Shown here piece by piece: positions 11,051 through 23,140 of a stretch of 64,000 nt of DNA (position 1 is the first letter of the stretch; each line of letters opens with the position of its first letter). Position numbers and translations under genes: made by a program. The notes under the pieces were generated by a model that worked only from the letters and a program-made list of their open reading frames with translations, was not told where the DNA came from and did not search any database. This stretch comes from Polyodon spathula (Eukaryota; Chordata; Actinopteri; Acipenseriformes; Polyodontidae). The stretch covers positions 2,181,523-2,245,522 of the forward strand of contig NC_054570.1 of the NCBI RefSeq assembly GCF_017654505.1. Reading direction: 5' to 3'.

Positions 11051-12393
11051 CTGCAGAGGAAGGGAAGAGAAAAGGTTTAGTTACATTATTATCTCTATAT
11101 CTGGCTATGCATAATAGAGAGGGTTTAACTGTGTTTTCTTTATAGTAATATTCATACTGTTTTTTCAATGTAGCTTTTCCGTATATGCAAGCATGCATTC
11201 TTATACATTTTGTAGGCAGTTTTTTTTGTAAAGAGAACTTAATGGGATTTGTAACAGCACTTCTAAATATGCTTAAACATATGCAGTATTTAACTGCCAT
11301 AGTTCATACAGAGGGTCTCTAGCAGTGCTGTACCAGTATAACAAACTCTAAATCTGAATTAACATCTATTCAAAAAACAAAATTACCGTTCAAATTTAAA
11401 CTCTTCTAAAGAAAGTAAAAGCCCTGTAAAAACATTTGGGGATTCCCATGGTCCCGTTGCTATACGTTGTGAATCGGTTCTGCACTAGAAACTGGGGATT
11501 ATTTGACAGACGACAGCTGTTTATCCCAATTAAAATATTCAAGAAGCCATTACTGCATACCATGTATAAAAAAGAACAAATAATAGATCAAGAAGACTGT
11601 TCAACAACTGTAAAAAAAAAAAAAAAAAAACGAAGGCAGTAAACTATTTTATTACTCTAATAGATCTATAAAAACTTGACAGAGGTTATTCTACTTCCAG
11701 TAAACCCTGAAGAAACTCAGGTCAGTTAGAGTAAGTGAATGCATCCCTTGCTACTGCCTTGGGTCAAGGCTCTGCTAAATGAAATAATAGGGTATGGCTT
11801 GTCCTGGACTGGAATGCATCAATAGAACCCAAAATAATTACAACTTGGCAGTGCTTGCCTACCTTGACTGTAGCTTTACAGCTACGGACAAAAGGTTTTG
11901 CATCAGCCTATAGAATTAACATATTTTGCTTCATAAAGTCGAATGAAACCTGCTGAATAATGTTACGTTAACATATGAAACTTACTTTGTAGTGTTTCAC
12001 ATACTCAACAAAAAAACTGACAAAAATGAAAAAAAAAAAGTGACATTTCGAAATATAACATGAAATACTATACTGCTGTTAGGGCTTTCGGTAGAATTTT
12101 GTGGTATCATTTTGTAGATTCTTTGATATAAAATAACTAAATTATGTTCTTTTTAAAAAAAAAAAAAATCTATTTCTCAATCCTAAAATTCTAGGTGATG
12201 CTAATTTTATGGCTAAAGCTGTAGTTCTGTCAAAATTAAAATGCATTTTGCTCCTTATTAAATACTGTACAGAAGTTTATAAATAAAAAAAGAAACATTT
12301 GTCAATACGCTTTAGTGAACTATAGATCTCTTGTATGGAATTTTAATAATACACTGAAGAAAAGTAAAGACAAGATAGCGATTTTATACTTAC
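11051..12393 (-). other. 5' intron of copy A
   Basis: The intron begins GTAAGT at 12393 and ends in a polypyrimidine tract plus CAG at 11051. It contains a block (11380-11503) nearly identical to 22568-22690 upstream of copy C, a poly(A) run at about 11612-11629, and a complete mariner-like MITE (about 11873-12225). Confidence 0.6.
11873..12225 (+). mobile_element. Mariner-like MITE, full-length copy inside the copy A intron
   Basis: The left end reads ACAGCTACGGACAAAAGG-TTTTGCATC and the right end GGTGATGCTAATTTTATGG-CTAAAGCTGTAG, imperfect inverted ends of the family. The interior has the usual CTTCATAAAGTC, GAAACCTGCTGAATAATG and TTTTGTAG blocks. Confidence 0.65.
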
Positions 12394-12640
12394 CAAAGAA
12401 ATTTCTACAGGCAGATTTCCCTAAATAATCCATATACAGAAAGCACTTGCAGTAAGTGCAGCCAGACCCTTCTAACAGGAGTGCTAACAGATGTGCTAGA
12501 GCTAGCAATAATTGAAAAGCAGCTGGGTGCTTCTTATGAGAAAGCTAACAATTGTGATAATGGAAAAAGAATCAATCCGTGCATACACTTCCACCCAGCT
12601 CCTTAGCTCTCCCCAAATAAAGTTACCTAGCAACATGGGA
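12394..12640 (-). promoter_or_regulatory. Non-coding first exon and promoter region of copy A
   Basis: The minus strand has an exon ending ...TTTCTTTG followed by the strong donor GTAAGT (exon end 12394). This exon and about 230 bases upstream are conserved at 18953-19186 for copy B, although introns around them differ in length. Both copies contain GTTACCTAGCAAC (12622-12634 here), which fits the palindromic X-box bound by RFX factors. No clear TATA box is seen and the transcription start is unknown. Confidence 0.55.
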
Positions 12641-14478
<1,838 letters not shown>

Positions 14479-15426
14479 TTAGAGCTGCTCGGTATCTGCC
14501 TGGTAACTATGCAAGCTGCTGGACGGTCTTTTACAAAAACCGATGGCTCGTATCCTTCCTAGGACCCCTGATATGCAGTTTCTGACTCTGTTCTGAACAT
14601 CAGACGAGGAAAAGTAGAAGATGATGGGATCCAAGCAGGCGTTGAAGGTGCTGGGAAGCAGAGCATCCACGCGCCATGTGGGACTTTGCCATTTCACAAA
14701 CCCCACCACGTGGGAGATGTTATAAGGGCAGAAGCAGAGATTGAAGACCAGCAGTGTCCCCAGAGCTAACCCGATGGCTCTCTGCTTCCTTCGACGGCTG
14801 ATGTTCGGCAGGGAGAGAAGGATCCGGATGAAACTGATGTAGCAGAAGGTGGTGATGAGGAAGGGGGTGCAGAAGAGGACAAGGAACATTTCGAAGCGGA
14901 CTGGTAGAAGTATATTAAGTTGCTCTTTTGTGAAATCCTCATAGCAAATGGATACATTCTGAGTCCCATTCCCTGGTTTCTGGTACTGGACGATGTAGAC
15001 GATGCTGCAGTGAGCGGTCGATATGACCCAGAAAAACACGCTTGCCATGATGGCGTACATAGGCTTGTGGTTAATCTTGTACCTGATAGGGTAGGCCACC
15101 CCAAAGTATCGCTCCACGCTGACTCCCATTAGAAACAAGGTGCTGATGTAGATGGTGGAGTAGAATATAAAGTTGCTCAGCGGGCACAGGAAGTAGGGAA
15201 GCACCCAACGCATGCCTGAGAGGACCTCGACCATTCGGAAAGGCAGGAAGAGAAGAAAGATGAGATCCGAAACGGACAGGTTGAGAAGCAGGATGTCGAT
15301 GGGTGCTGGTTTGTGGTGGACTTTCACGCTGAAGGTGTAAAAGGCCAGGATGTTGGCGGGTAACCCCGTCACGAAGGTCACAATATAAACAGACAGGATA
15401 AGCTGATCGTGGGGCGTCAGAGTCAT
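14479..15426 (-). CDS. FFAR2/3-like receptor, tandem copy B (intact)
   Basis: Class A GPCR of 315 residues, the nearest intact relative of copy A. His139, Arg177, His239 and Arg252, the family's carboxylate anchors, are all present. ERY is at 105-107, cysteines at 81 and 161, and TM7 carries DPIIFY. Differences from A cluster in the N-terminus, ECL1 (VEVLSGMRWVLPYF), and the start of TM7 (VDALLPSTFNACLDP), i.e. around the extracellular face, while residues 31-66 are identical. TM6 carries VFNLCFCPYN, an Asn where A has Ile; copy C shares this Asn. The acceptor CTCTGCAG places the exon start at 15458, 32 bases before the ATG; the matching first exon is at 18953. Confidence 0.9.
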   Translation of the reverse strand: MTLTPHDQLILSVYIVTFVTGLPANILAFYTFSVKVHHKPAPIDILLLNLSVSDLIFLLFLPFRMVEVLSGMRWVLPYFLCPLSNFIFYSTIYISTLFLMGVSVERYFGVAYPIRYKINHKPMYAIMASVFFWVISTAHCSIVYIVQYQKPGNGTQNVSICYEDFTKEQLNILLPVRFEMFLVLFCTPFLITTFCYISFIRILLSLPNISRRRKQRAIGLALGTLLVFNLCFCPYNISHVVGFVKWQSPTWRVDALLPSTFNACLDPIIFYFSSSDVQNRVRNCISGVLGRIRAIGFCKRPSSSLHSYQADTEQL

Positions 15427-16065
15427 TGTCGTTTGGTGTGAAAATGGCTACTGGAGAACTGCAGAGGAAGGGAAGAGAAAAGGTTTAGTTAAATTATTAT
15501 CTCTATATCCGGCTATGCATCAACTGGTCAATATAATGTAAAGGGTTTAACTGTGTTTTATTTATAGTAATATTCATACTGTTTTTTCAATATGTAGCTT
15601 TTCCATATACTAAAACATGCATTGTTACACATTTTGTAGGCAGTTTTTGTTGTAAAGGGAACTTAATGGGATTTGTAACGGCACTTCTAAATATGCTTAA
15701 ATGTATGCAGTATTTAATAACCATAGTTCATATGCAGTGTCTCTATCAGTTTAAGCACTATAATTTTTATAGTTTATCTACTTGAATAGTAAACAGCAAA
15801 ATTACATTTCAAATGTAACCCTTTTTTTAAAGAAAGTGAAAGCCCTGTAATAGCATTTGGAGATTCCCATAGCCCCATTGCTATAAGTGGTGATTCAGTA
15901 ATATTTGACACCCAATTCACTACGGTGTTTATCCCACTTAAAATATTCCTAATTCATCCAAAATACATTACTACTACCACCACTGCCAATAGAAAAAAAG
16001 AACAAATTATAGATAAAGAAGGTTGTGCAACAACTGTAAAAACAAAACAAAACAAAACAAAAACC

Positions 16066-16359
16066 TGTGAACTATTATACTGCTCTAATAGAGCTATAAA
16101 GCTTGACAGAGGTTATCCTACTTCCAGCAGAATACACCCTGAATTAGAGTCAGTGAATGCACCTCCTGCTCCTGCCTTGGGTGAAGCCTCTGCTAAATGG
16201 AATAATGGGATATGGGGGATCCCGGACTGGAATGGATCAAAAGAGCCAAGAGTAATTCCACACTGGTGCAAGCGATACAGAGACTCAGGGCTGCAATAGC
16301 GCACTTGACAGGAGCTGGTATACCCAGTATTATAACCTCTTGTCATTGTGTGGAAACTA
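16066..16359. repeat. Recently duplicated non-coding block, copy 1
   Basis: This block matches 22849-23140 with about six mismatches counted by hand, far closer than the coding parts of copies B and C. A diverged third version lies at about 11640-11840. Confidence 0.75.
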
Positions 16360-17681
16360 TGGGGGTGGGTGGGGGAGGTTCAGATATCAGTGCTATTGTA
16401 TCAAGCTTGAGGTATAGCAACAGCAGTTATAGTAACAAATGATTTTCAAACGGAATTTGTTAATAAAATCAACACTATAATGCTTTGAAATTGAGTGAGG
16501 AGGTCATTAATGAACAAATGTCTCGTTGAAAATCTTAGTTGTCGCAGGTCACCTACATCACTTCCTGTCTCAATAACTAGACAAGGGGAACTCGTTAATC
16601 AAAATGCATGCTAATGAGATCAAGAAAAACGAATGGAAGCATAATTTGCTGTGATGGAAACAGCTGCTAGCTTGCAGGGTGAATATCGATTGTGCGTGTA
16701 ATTGTTGTATAATTTGTAAACTGCATTTAAAGTTGTGGATTTTGTCATCCAGAATGTGCATTTATTTAAATATAAAATGCTGATTCACAATTATTAGGCA
16801 TGTGGGTAAAAATCAGACAGCAGGTATTTAAAAAATAAAAATAATAAAATAATTTACCCACATGCAGGGGGAATATTTTTCCACAGCTTATTAGTAGATA
16901 CAACTCTTTTAATGTGAAGACAATACAAGGTACAGAATTGTGTTCCTAATTTGTGCAGCTGCTCAAACCCAAAAGGACGTGAGCTCCAAAATATTGACAG
17001 CAGAGGAGGAACAGAGGGCATTATCACTTTAATAAGGGCAGGAATAATATCCGACCAAAACAGGATTCCTATCCCCTCCCATTTCATCTGAAAGCTGGAC
17101 TACTTCCCAGATAAACAAATACTGTAGCCGACATCAGAGATGTTTTGTTTCGGTTGCACAGAGCACAGAGGGAGGTAAATAGTGGGCAGATACTGGATGC
17201 CATGAAGGACCAAGGGCGGCAGTAGGTAGTTGTGCAAAACGTGACCAACCACCAGAGTGGTATGGTTGAAAAGCACCAGGCTCTGGCGCAGCAGGTGGCA
17301 CTTTTCTTAGGGAGCATATAACTAGCTTCGTTCTGCAAATTCTTAGTTCTCAGCTGCAATAACATGCTGGAAACGTACAGGGACAACAGACACCAATTGC
17401 CCGAGCTGTGTTATTATACATGTAAGTCATGTATGTAACACTTCATTATAAATTTAAGCTTTTAAAATTATGATAGAACCCCCTAACCCAATAGTAATAC
17501 ACCATGTGTTTGTAACTGTTTGGTGAATTCCTCTAATCATGAAGAATGCATTTTCTCTGGTACTCTCTGCTCGCTTCTGCGATAAATTCAACATGATTAG
17601 AAATAGCCACCAAACACTCACAGTATAAGCACACGTTATATCCATACAAAAGTGTGAAGGTGAAAGTGTATATCGTACACA

Positions 17682-17714
<33 letters not shown>

Positions 17715-17724
17715 GGGGGGGGGG
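17682..17724. repeat. GT microsatellite followed by poly(G)
   Basis: About fifteen GT units run directly into a run of G residues. Confidence 0.9.
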
Positions 17725-17759
17725 TGCCTGACAACATTATTCCAGGAGGAATATTCTGA

Positions 17760-18000
17760 GAAGGCTCCAATGGTTCAAGTCGAGGCCCTTCTTCCTGCTC
17801 GCTCAGTAATCTTCGACGTATAGCTATGCTGTGCAGAATATGACATGCGACGACGATCCTAGACACAGTTAGGGGGTCATATTGAAGCACACCCCCTGAT
17901 CTGTTGACGCACCAAAACCTAATTTTTAGTAAACCAAAAAGTCCGCTCGATCACATTGCTAGTGGACCTGTGTGCCCTATGGTTGGCCTGTTCTTCGTTC
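17760..18000 (-). pseudogene. PIF/Harbinger transposase fragment (HARBI1-like C-terminus)
   Basis: Read on the minus strand it gives NHRAHRSTSNVIERTF, then, after a frame break, RSGGVLQYDPLTVSRIVVAC and HILHSIAIRRRLLSEQEEG. These are the end of a DDE Harbinger transposase: the HxxxRxxVE(R/Q)xFG-type helix and the VACxxLHNIAI motif. A stop/frameshift between TKN and the CVNRSGG region breaks it and the N-terminal two thirds are absent. It is a dead copy lying in the intron of receptor copy B. Confidence 0.75.
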
Positions 18001-18952
18001 GTGTATGAATAAGGACGCACTGAAAATCCGCAATTACCTGTTAGGAAACTGTATTGTAATATCTACGTATGTTGTCTTCTATACCCAGATTTCATTATTT
18101 ACTCTTAGGTTTTTTTATTTGTATATAATTCAAAGAAAATCTACAGTATATATTGTCTTATAATGTATATATCCAGAGCTAGAGTTGCATTGATCATTTC
18201 TTGGTAGTAACATTACACTGGGTGCAGATAATGGCAAATCATTCTAGCAATACAAACCTAAAACAAGTGAATAAATCTCATTCATAACCACAAGTATAGA
18301 AAAGGCAACAATATTTTCATAATTCATTTTCTTTTAACACCAAAGAACTTAAATACTGTTTCAAGGTGAGCTATATACTTTTTTTCATTAATTAAAACCC
18401 TACTTTTCCAAGTGCAAATCTCTCCCCCTCAATGTAGCTATAAGCTATTCTCATTTTTTATATTTTCTTCATCAAAACAGTAATAAGATACATACTACAA
18501 CATAAATTATATAAACAGGCTTAAAATGAAAGCAACAGATGCTTGCAACTGTAGTAATTCATTGTTTTTTTGTTTTTTTTTTAATTAAATAATACTATGG
18601 TCCCTTCCAAATTCAGAACACTTTAAAGGGTCATTAATTTTCAATTTAACACCCCCCCCCCAAAAAAATGGTTTCTCTATTAGGCTCCAACACATTTTTC
18701 CCTAGTCTTTGATGAACTATAGATTAGCATTAACAAAAATGTGAAACCAAACGATCTGAGAGTGCCTACCTACCTTCAATGTAATTACTGAGTTCCAGTT
18801 TTGTAAAATTAACATGCATTTTGTTCCTTGTTACATACAGAGGTTAATAAAGGAAAAGAGGTAACCTTTGTCAATACACTTTAGTAAGCTTGTGTGCGAT
18901 TCTAATAATACAGTCAAGAAAAGTAAAGTCAAGATATTGATTTTATACTTAC

Positions 18953-19200
18953 CAAGGAAGTTTCTATAAGCAGATTTCCCTAAATAATCCATAATACAGA
19001 AAGCACTTGCAGTAAGTGCAGCCAGACCCTTCTAACAGGAGTGCTAACAGATGTGCTAGAGCTAGCGATAATTGAAAAGCAGCTGGGTGCCTCTTATGAG
19101 AAAGTTAAACATTCAGATAATGGAAAAAGAATCAATCCGTGCATACACTTCCACGCAGCTCTCCCCAAACAAGGTTACCTAGCAACATTAAATATGCCTT
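18953..19200 (-). promoter_or_regulatory. Non-coding first exon and promoter region of copy B
   Basis: Homologous to 12394-12640: exon ending ...CTTCCTTG followed by GTAAGT, a uORF ATG at 18990-18992, and an X-box-like GTTACCTAGCAAC at 19174-19186. Assignment to copy B rests on position; no other coding exon lies between. Confidence 0.5.
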
Positions 19201-19502
19201 CTTTCACTGAATAGGTAGTTGGTGTCAACAAAATATTTCAAAATATAATCAACTTGCGATACGGCACAGCATAAAAAATAACATTTATTTATTTATTTTT
19301 TTCTCAAATGAGCTTGGGAAGCTGTTTGTGTATTGACTGAAGGCGGCCATAAAAATACACTGTGAACTTCCTTGTTAAACTGAAGAAATTGTGTTGCGAA
19401 ATACAATGTTATAGTTAACAATACCTGTTACAGCATTGAGTTTGTTTTTTTGCATATTTCACGTGTCTTATCAGGAACTTATTAGGAAATATTATATGTT
19501 AG

Positions 19503-20065
19503 TGTGGCAAAGTGGTGAATACGGGCAGGCGAGCGTAGTGCAGAGAGGATTAATGACACAGATAAATGATTCACAGGTGCAAGGGTGTTTATTAATGATT
19601 GTAATGTCCACAGCCTTATAGCAAAACCTGCAAACAATAATAGCGACAGGAGTGGTACAGCATCGTGTATCACTCCTGTTTATAATCCCACGGGTTTGAC
19701 CCATAACCCAAAGTCCGGGTCTTTCACCCACACAAAACACAAAACACAGACACAGTTTCGATAGTGCGTGATTTTAGTGCCAGTGGTGCAAAAGACAGTT
19801 CCTGTAGTGGAAAGGTGAATGGTGATGTCCAGGTTTTATGCTGGCCTGCGGCTGCAGCTCCAGATCGTACTCAATATTCTTGGTGAGAAAACGACACAAG
19901 ACAAACACTGTTAATACACAGACGAAGCAGAACACTCAAGGTTTTGGTACAGACAATACAGGTTCCTTCTATGTTGTTTTGAATTAACCATATGCAAAGA
20001 GACAGATCACTGAAGCTACGGCCCCCTATTTATACCCTCGCCCATGACCCCTAGGTTAAAGCCAT
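19503..20065 (-). mobile_element. LTR-like insertion (uncertain)
   Basis: The segment starts TGTGGCAAAGTGGTGAATAC, is missing from the otherwise alignable copy A unit, and on the minus strand begins with a strong TATA box (GGGTATAAATAGGGGG, about 20023-20038). This fits an LTR promoter, but I could not define a matching CA end or target duplication. Confidence 0.4.
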
Positions 20066-20620
20066 TTGACTCTGTGAAACAAACCCCTTCTTGACCCTGC
20101 TTTACAGGTTCTAGAACCCTACCATGTGATGCGGCCACATTATCTGTAACACCCCCTCAGTGACATTGTACAGTAGTGTGCGCATGGGTTTGAAAACCCC
20201 ATTGTTTCTGTAGGCTAGATTTTTTTTGTGTGTATAAAATAAAACTACTATAACGGAAAAATTGGGAAATATGGCAAAATACGTGTGTGAACCAGATATT
20301 TTATTTAACATCATGTAACAGAATGATATCGCAAAAGTCTACCAGAAGCCATAACAGTAGTACAATACTATATCATGCTAGATTTCGAACTGTCACATTT
20401 TTTTAGTCTGTCAGTTTTTTGTCAAGTATATGCAAAGCTACAAAGCGGAATGTCATTCAATATGTTAAACGTGACGTTATTCAGCCATTTAAAATTGAAA
20501 ACAAGTAACACACATAGGTGTAAAGGAAACGGTGGGCAATGTGCCGAGCTATCACCACGGCTATGACATCACAAAGCCCACTGAAAGGAAAAGCAGGACT
20601 GTTCTTGATATGGGGTGCGT

Positions 20621-20743
20621 TAAGTAACTGAGCGGCTCAGATCAAGAAATTAAATCTGCTCTGTAGCTCTGAGCTGCTCAGGGGGGGAGCGGAACTGGGA
20701 GCGCGTTCTTTCACTGAGCTGCTCTGAGCAGCTCACTTACTTA
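20621..20743. mobile_element. Small foldback element with 21-base inverted ends
   Basis: Left TAAGTAACTGAGCGGCTCAG-A and right TCTGAGCAGCTCACTTACTTA are inverted complements with two mismatches. The interior is unusually GC-rich (GAGCTGCTC words repeated). It looks like a MITE or stable hairpin. Confidence 0.55.
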
Positions 20744-21477
20744 GAGCGGCCACAGTGTAATAAATTCTGTCGCACTGAATTGAACGCGATGTAACTCATT
20801 GGGAAAGCAGTAATCAGTCATCCAGCAAAACACATTTTTATTAACCAAAGCGCAGGCAAGCGCTTCAAATCCACAACATTACAGAACTATCCCTCAGGTT
20901 ACGTTTCAAATATGCTTCAACCACAATGCAAGCAGCATATATAATAAAGGTAACTTTTCCTGTGCCATCATTAAATAATTGTACAGTTATAATACATATT
21001 TATGGTACTTTTTTAAAAGCAGCTATAAGTATAGGTGGATTATATACAAATTCTAGGGTAAAACAGATACATAAAAATGAAGTTAAACATTTTAAAAGAG
21101 CCCAATCTTGCTGTAAAATTAGTACATAATAACACTGAAAATATCCAAAACAAATAATACAGACCAAAGTCATGTTTTCAGACAAAATAAAGTTGAATTT
21201 CTTAGTTTTAAACTAAGAAATACCATTAAGCTTTATGGATTTCCCTTTAAGAAAGGCATTTCTGCCACATTCATTGCATAAGTATCCTTTTGGATTGACA
21301 CAAGTCTTCTGTGCAGGAGAACAGAAAATCCTTATTTCTAGTATTTTCTGTTATTCATACAAATAGAAATATTGCAGTGTCTTAGCTGCACCAAAAATGA
21401 CTAATCACAAAGCAAGCTAGCTTTGGGTGAAAAAAATAAATAAAACAGTAGTTTTGTCAAGTATCTCCCAATAAGTC

Positions 21478-22176
21478 TCAGTTCTTATAGAAGGTGCTGG
21501 GAAGCAGAGCATCCACGTGCCACGTGGGACTTTGCCATTTCACAAACCCCACCACGTGGGAGATGTTATAAGGGCAGAAGCAGAGATTGAAGACCAGCAG
21601 TGTCCCCAGAGCTAACCCGATGGCTCTCTGCTTCCTTCGACGGCTGATGTTCGGCAGGGAGAGAAGGATCCGGATGAAACTGATGTAGCAAAAGGAGGTG
21701 ATGAGGAAGGGGATGTAGAAGAGGATGAGGCAGGAGTCAAAGCGGACTAGAAGAAGTACATCAAGTTGCTCTTCTGTGAAATCCTCATAGCAAGTGGAAA
21801 CATTCCAAGTCCCATTCCCTGGTTTCTGGTACTGGATGATGTAGACGATGCTGCAGTGAGCGGTCGATATGACCCAGAAAAACAAGCTTGCCATGATAGC
21901 GTACGTGGGCTTGCACTTCATCTTGTACTGGACAGGGTAGGCCACCCCAAGGTATCGCTCTACACTGACTCCCATTCGAAACAAGGTGCTGATGTAGATG
22001 GTGGAGTAGAATATAAAGTTGCTTAGCGGGTTGAGAAGGAGGATGTCGATGGGAGCTGGTTTGCGGCAGACTTTTATGAAGAAGGTATAAAAGGCCAGGA
22101 TGTTGGTGGGTAACCCCGTCATGAAGGTCAAAATATAAACAGACAGGATAAGCTGATCGTGGGGGCTCAGAGTCAT
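21478..22176 (-). pseudogene. FFAR2/3-like receptor, tandem copy C (broken)
   Basis: The ATG at 22176 and acceptor (exon start 22208) match copies A and B, and the frame stays open for 232 codons. Two deletions disable it. First, after DILLLN the sequence jumps straight to PLSNFIFYS, losing 32 residues in frame (96 bases): most of TM2, ECL1 and the conserved TM3 cysteine. Second, the end is cut after VDALLPSTF, in early TM7; it then reads YKN-stop into sequence that in copy B lies about 220 bases beyond the stop codon (the AAGTATCTCCCAA block near 14205). DPIIFY and the tail are gone. His, both Arg-region and TM6 motifs otherwise survive, so loss looks recent. A truncated decoy protein is conceivable but unlikely. 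Confidence 0.82.
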
Positions 22177-22848
22177 TGTTGTTTGTTGTGAAAATGGCTA
22201 CTGGAGAACTGCAGAGGAAGGGAAGAGAAAAGGTTTAGTTAAATTATTATCTCTATATCTGGCTATGCATCAACTGGTCAATAACTGTGTTTTATTTATA
22301 GTAATATTCATACTGTTTTTTCAATATGTAGCTTTTCCATATACTAAAACATGCATTGTTACACATTTTGTAGGCAGTTTTTGTTGTAAAGGGAACTTAA
22401 CGGGATTTGTAACGGCACTTCTAAATATGCTTAAATATATGCAGTATTTAATAGCCATAGTTCATATAGAGTGTCTCTATCAGTTCTGTACCAGTATAAG
22501 CACTACAGGAACTCTAAACCTGAATGGGCATCTTCTTTTCATAGTTTATTTGCTCGAACAGTAAACAAAATTACCGTTCAAATTTAAACTCTTCTAAAGA
22601 AAGTAAAAGCCCTGTAAAAACATTTGGGGAGTCCCATGGTCCCATTGCTATACGTTGTGAATCGGTTGTGCCTTAGAAACTGGGGATTACTTGCCACATG
22701 ATTCACCACAGTTTTTTTTATCCCACTTTAAACTTTCATGTGAAATTCATGCAAATCACCATTGCCAGATATCACTGACAATATAATAACAGAACAAATA
22801 ACAGCTCAAGAGGGTTGTGAAACAACTCTAAAAAAAAAACACAAGGGT

Positions 22849-23140
22849 GTGAACTATTATACTGCTCTAATAGAGCTATAAAGCTTGACAGAGGTTATCC
22901 TACTACCAGCAGAATACACCCTGAATTAGAGTCAGTGAATGCACCCCCTGCTCCTGTCTTGGGTGAAGCCTCTGCTAAATGGAATAATGGGATATGGGGG
23001 ATCCCGGACTGGAATGGATCAAAAGAGCCAAGAGTAATTCTACACTGGTGCAAGCAATACAGAGACTCAGGGCTGCAATAGCGCACTTGACAGGAGCTGG
23101 TATACGCAGTATTATAACCTCTTGTCATTGTGTGGAAACT
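22849..23140. repeat. Recently duplicated non-coding block, copy 2
   Basis: See 16066-16359; the two differ at about six positions by hand count. Confidence 0.75.

Larger units (their letters stand above)
11040..12433 (-). other. Spliced 16-codon uORF ahead of copy A
   Basis: An ATG in the first exon (12431-12433) opens a frame MDYLGKSACRNFF that crosses the exon 1/exon 2 junction (donor after 12394, acceptor before 11050) and ends VLQ-stop at 11040-11042, 21 bases before the main ATG. The same frame is present in copy B (ATG 18990-18992), reading MDYLGKSAYRNFLVLQ. Such a uORF could lower translation of the receptor; that is inference. Confidence 0.5.
15459..18952 (-). other. 5' intron of copy B
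   Basis: The intron runs from GTAAGT (18952) to CTGCAG (15459), about 3.5 kb against 1.3 kb in copy A. It contains a 290-base block (16066-16359) almost identical to 22849-23140, a GT/G tract (about 17682-17724), and a Harbinger transposase remnant (17760-18000) that is absent from the copy A intron and may account for part of the extra length. Confidence 0.55.
19201..21477. other. Spacer between the copy B promoter and copy C
   Basis: It contains sequence alignable with 12650-13330, interrupted by an LTR-like insertion (about 19503-20065), a Tc1-like end (20172-20290), the body of a mariner-like MITE (about 20295-20490) and an inverted-repeat element (20621-20743). No gene is seen. Confidence 0.5.
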
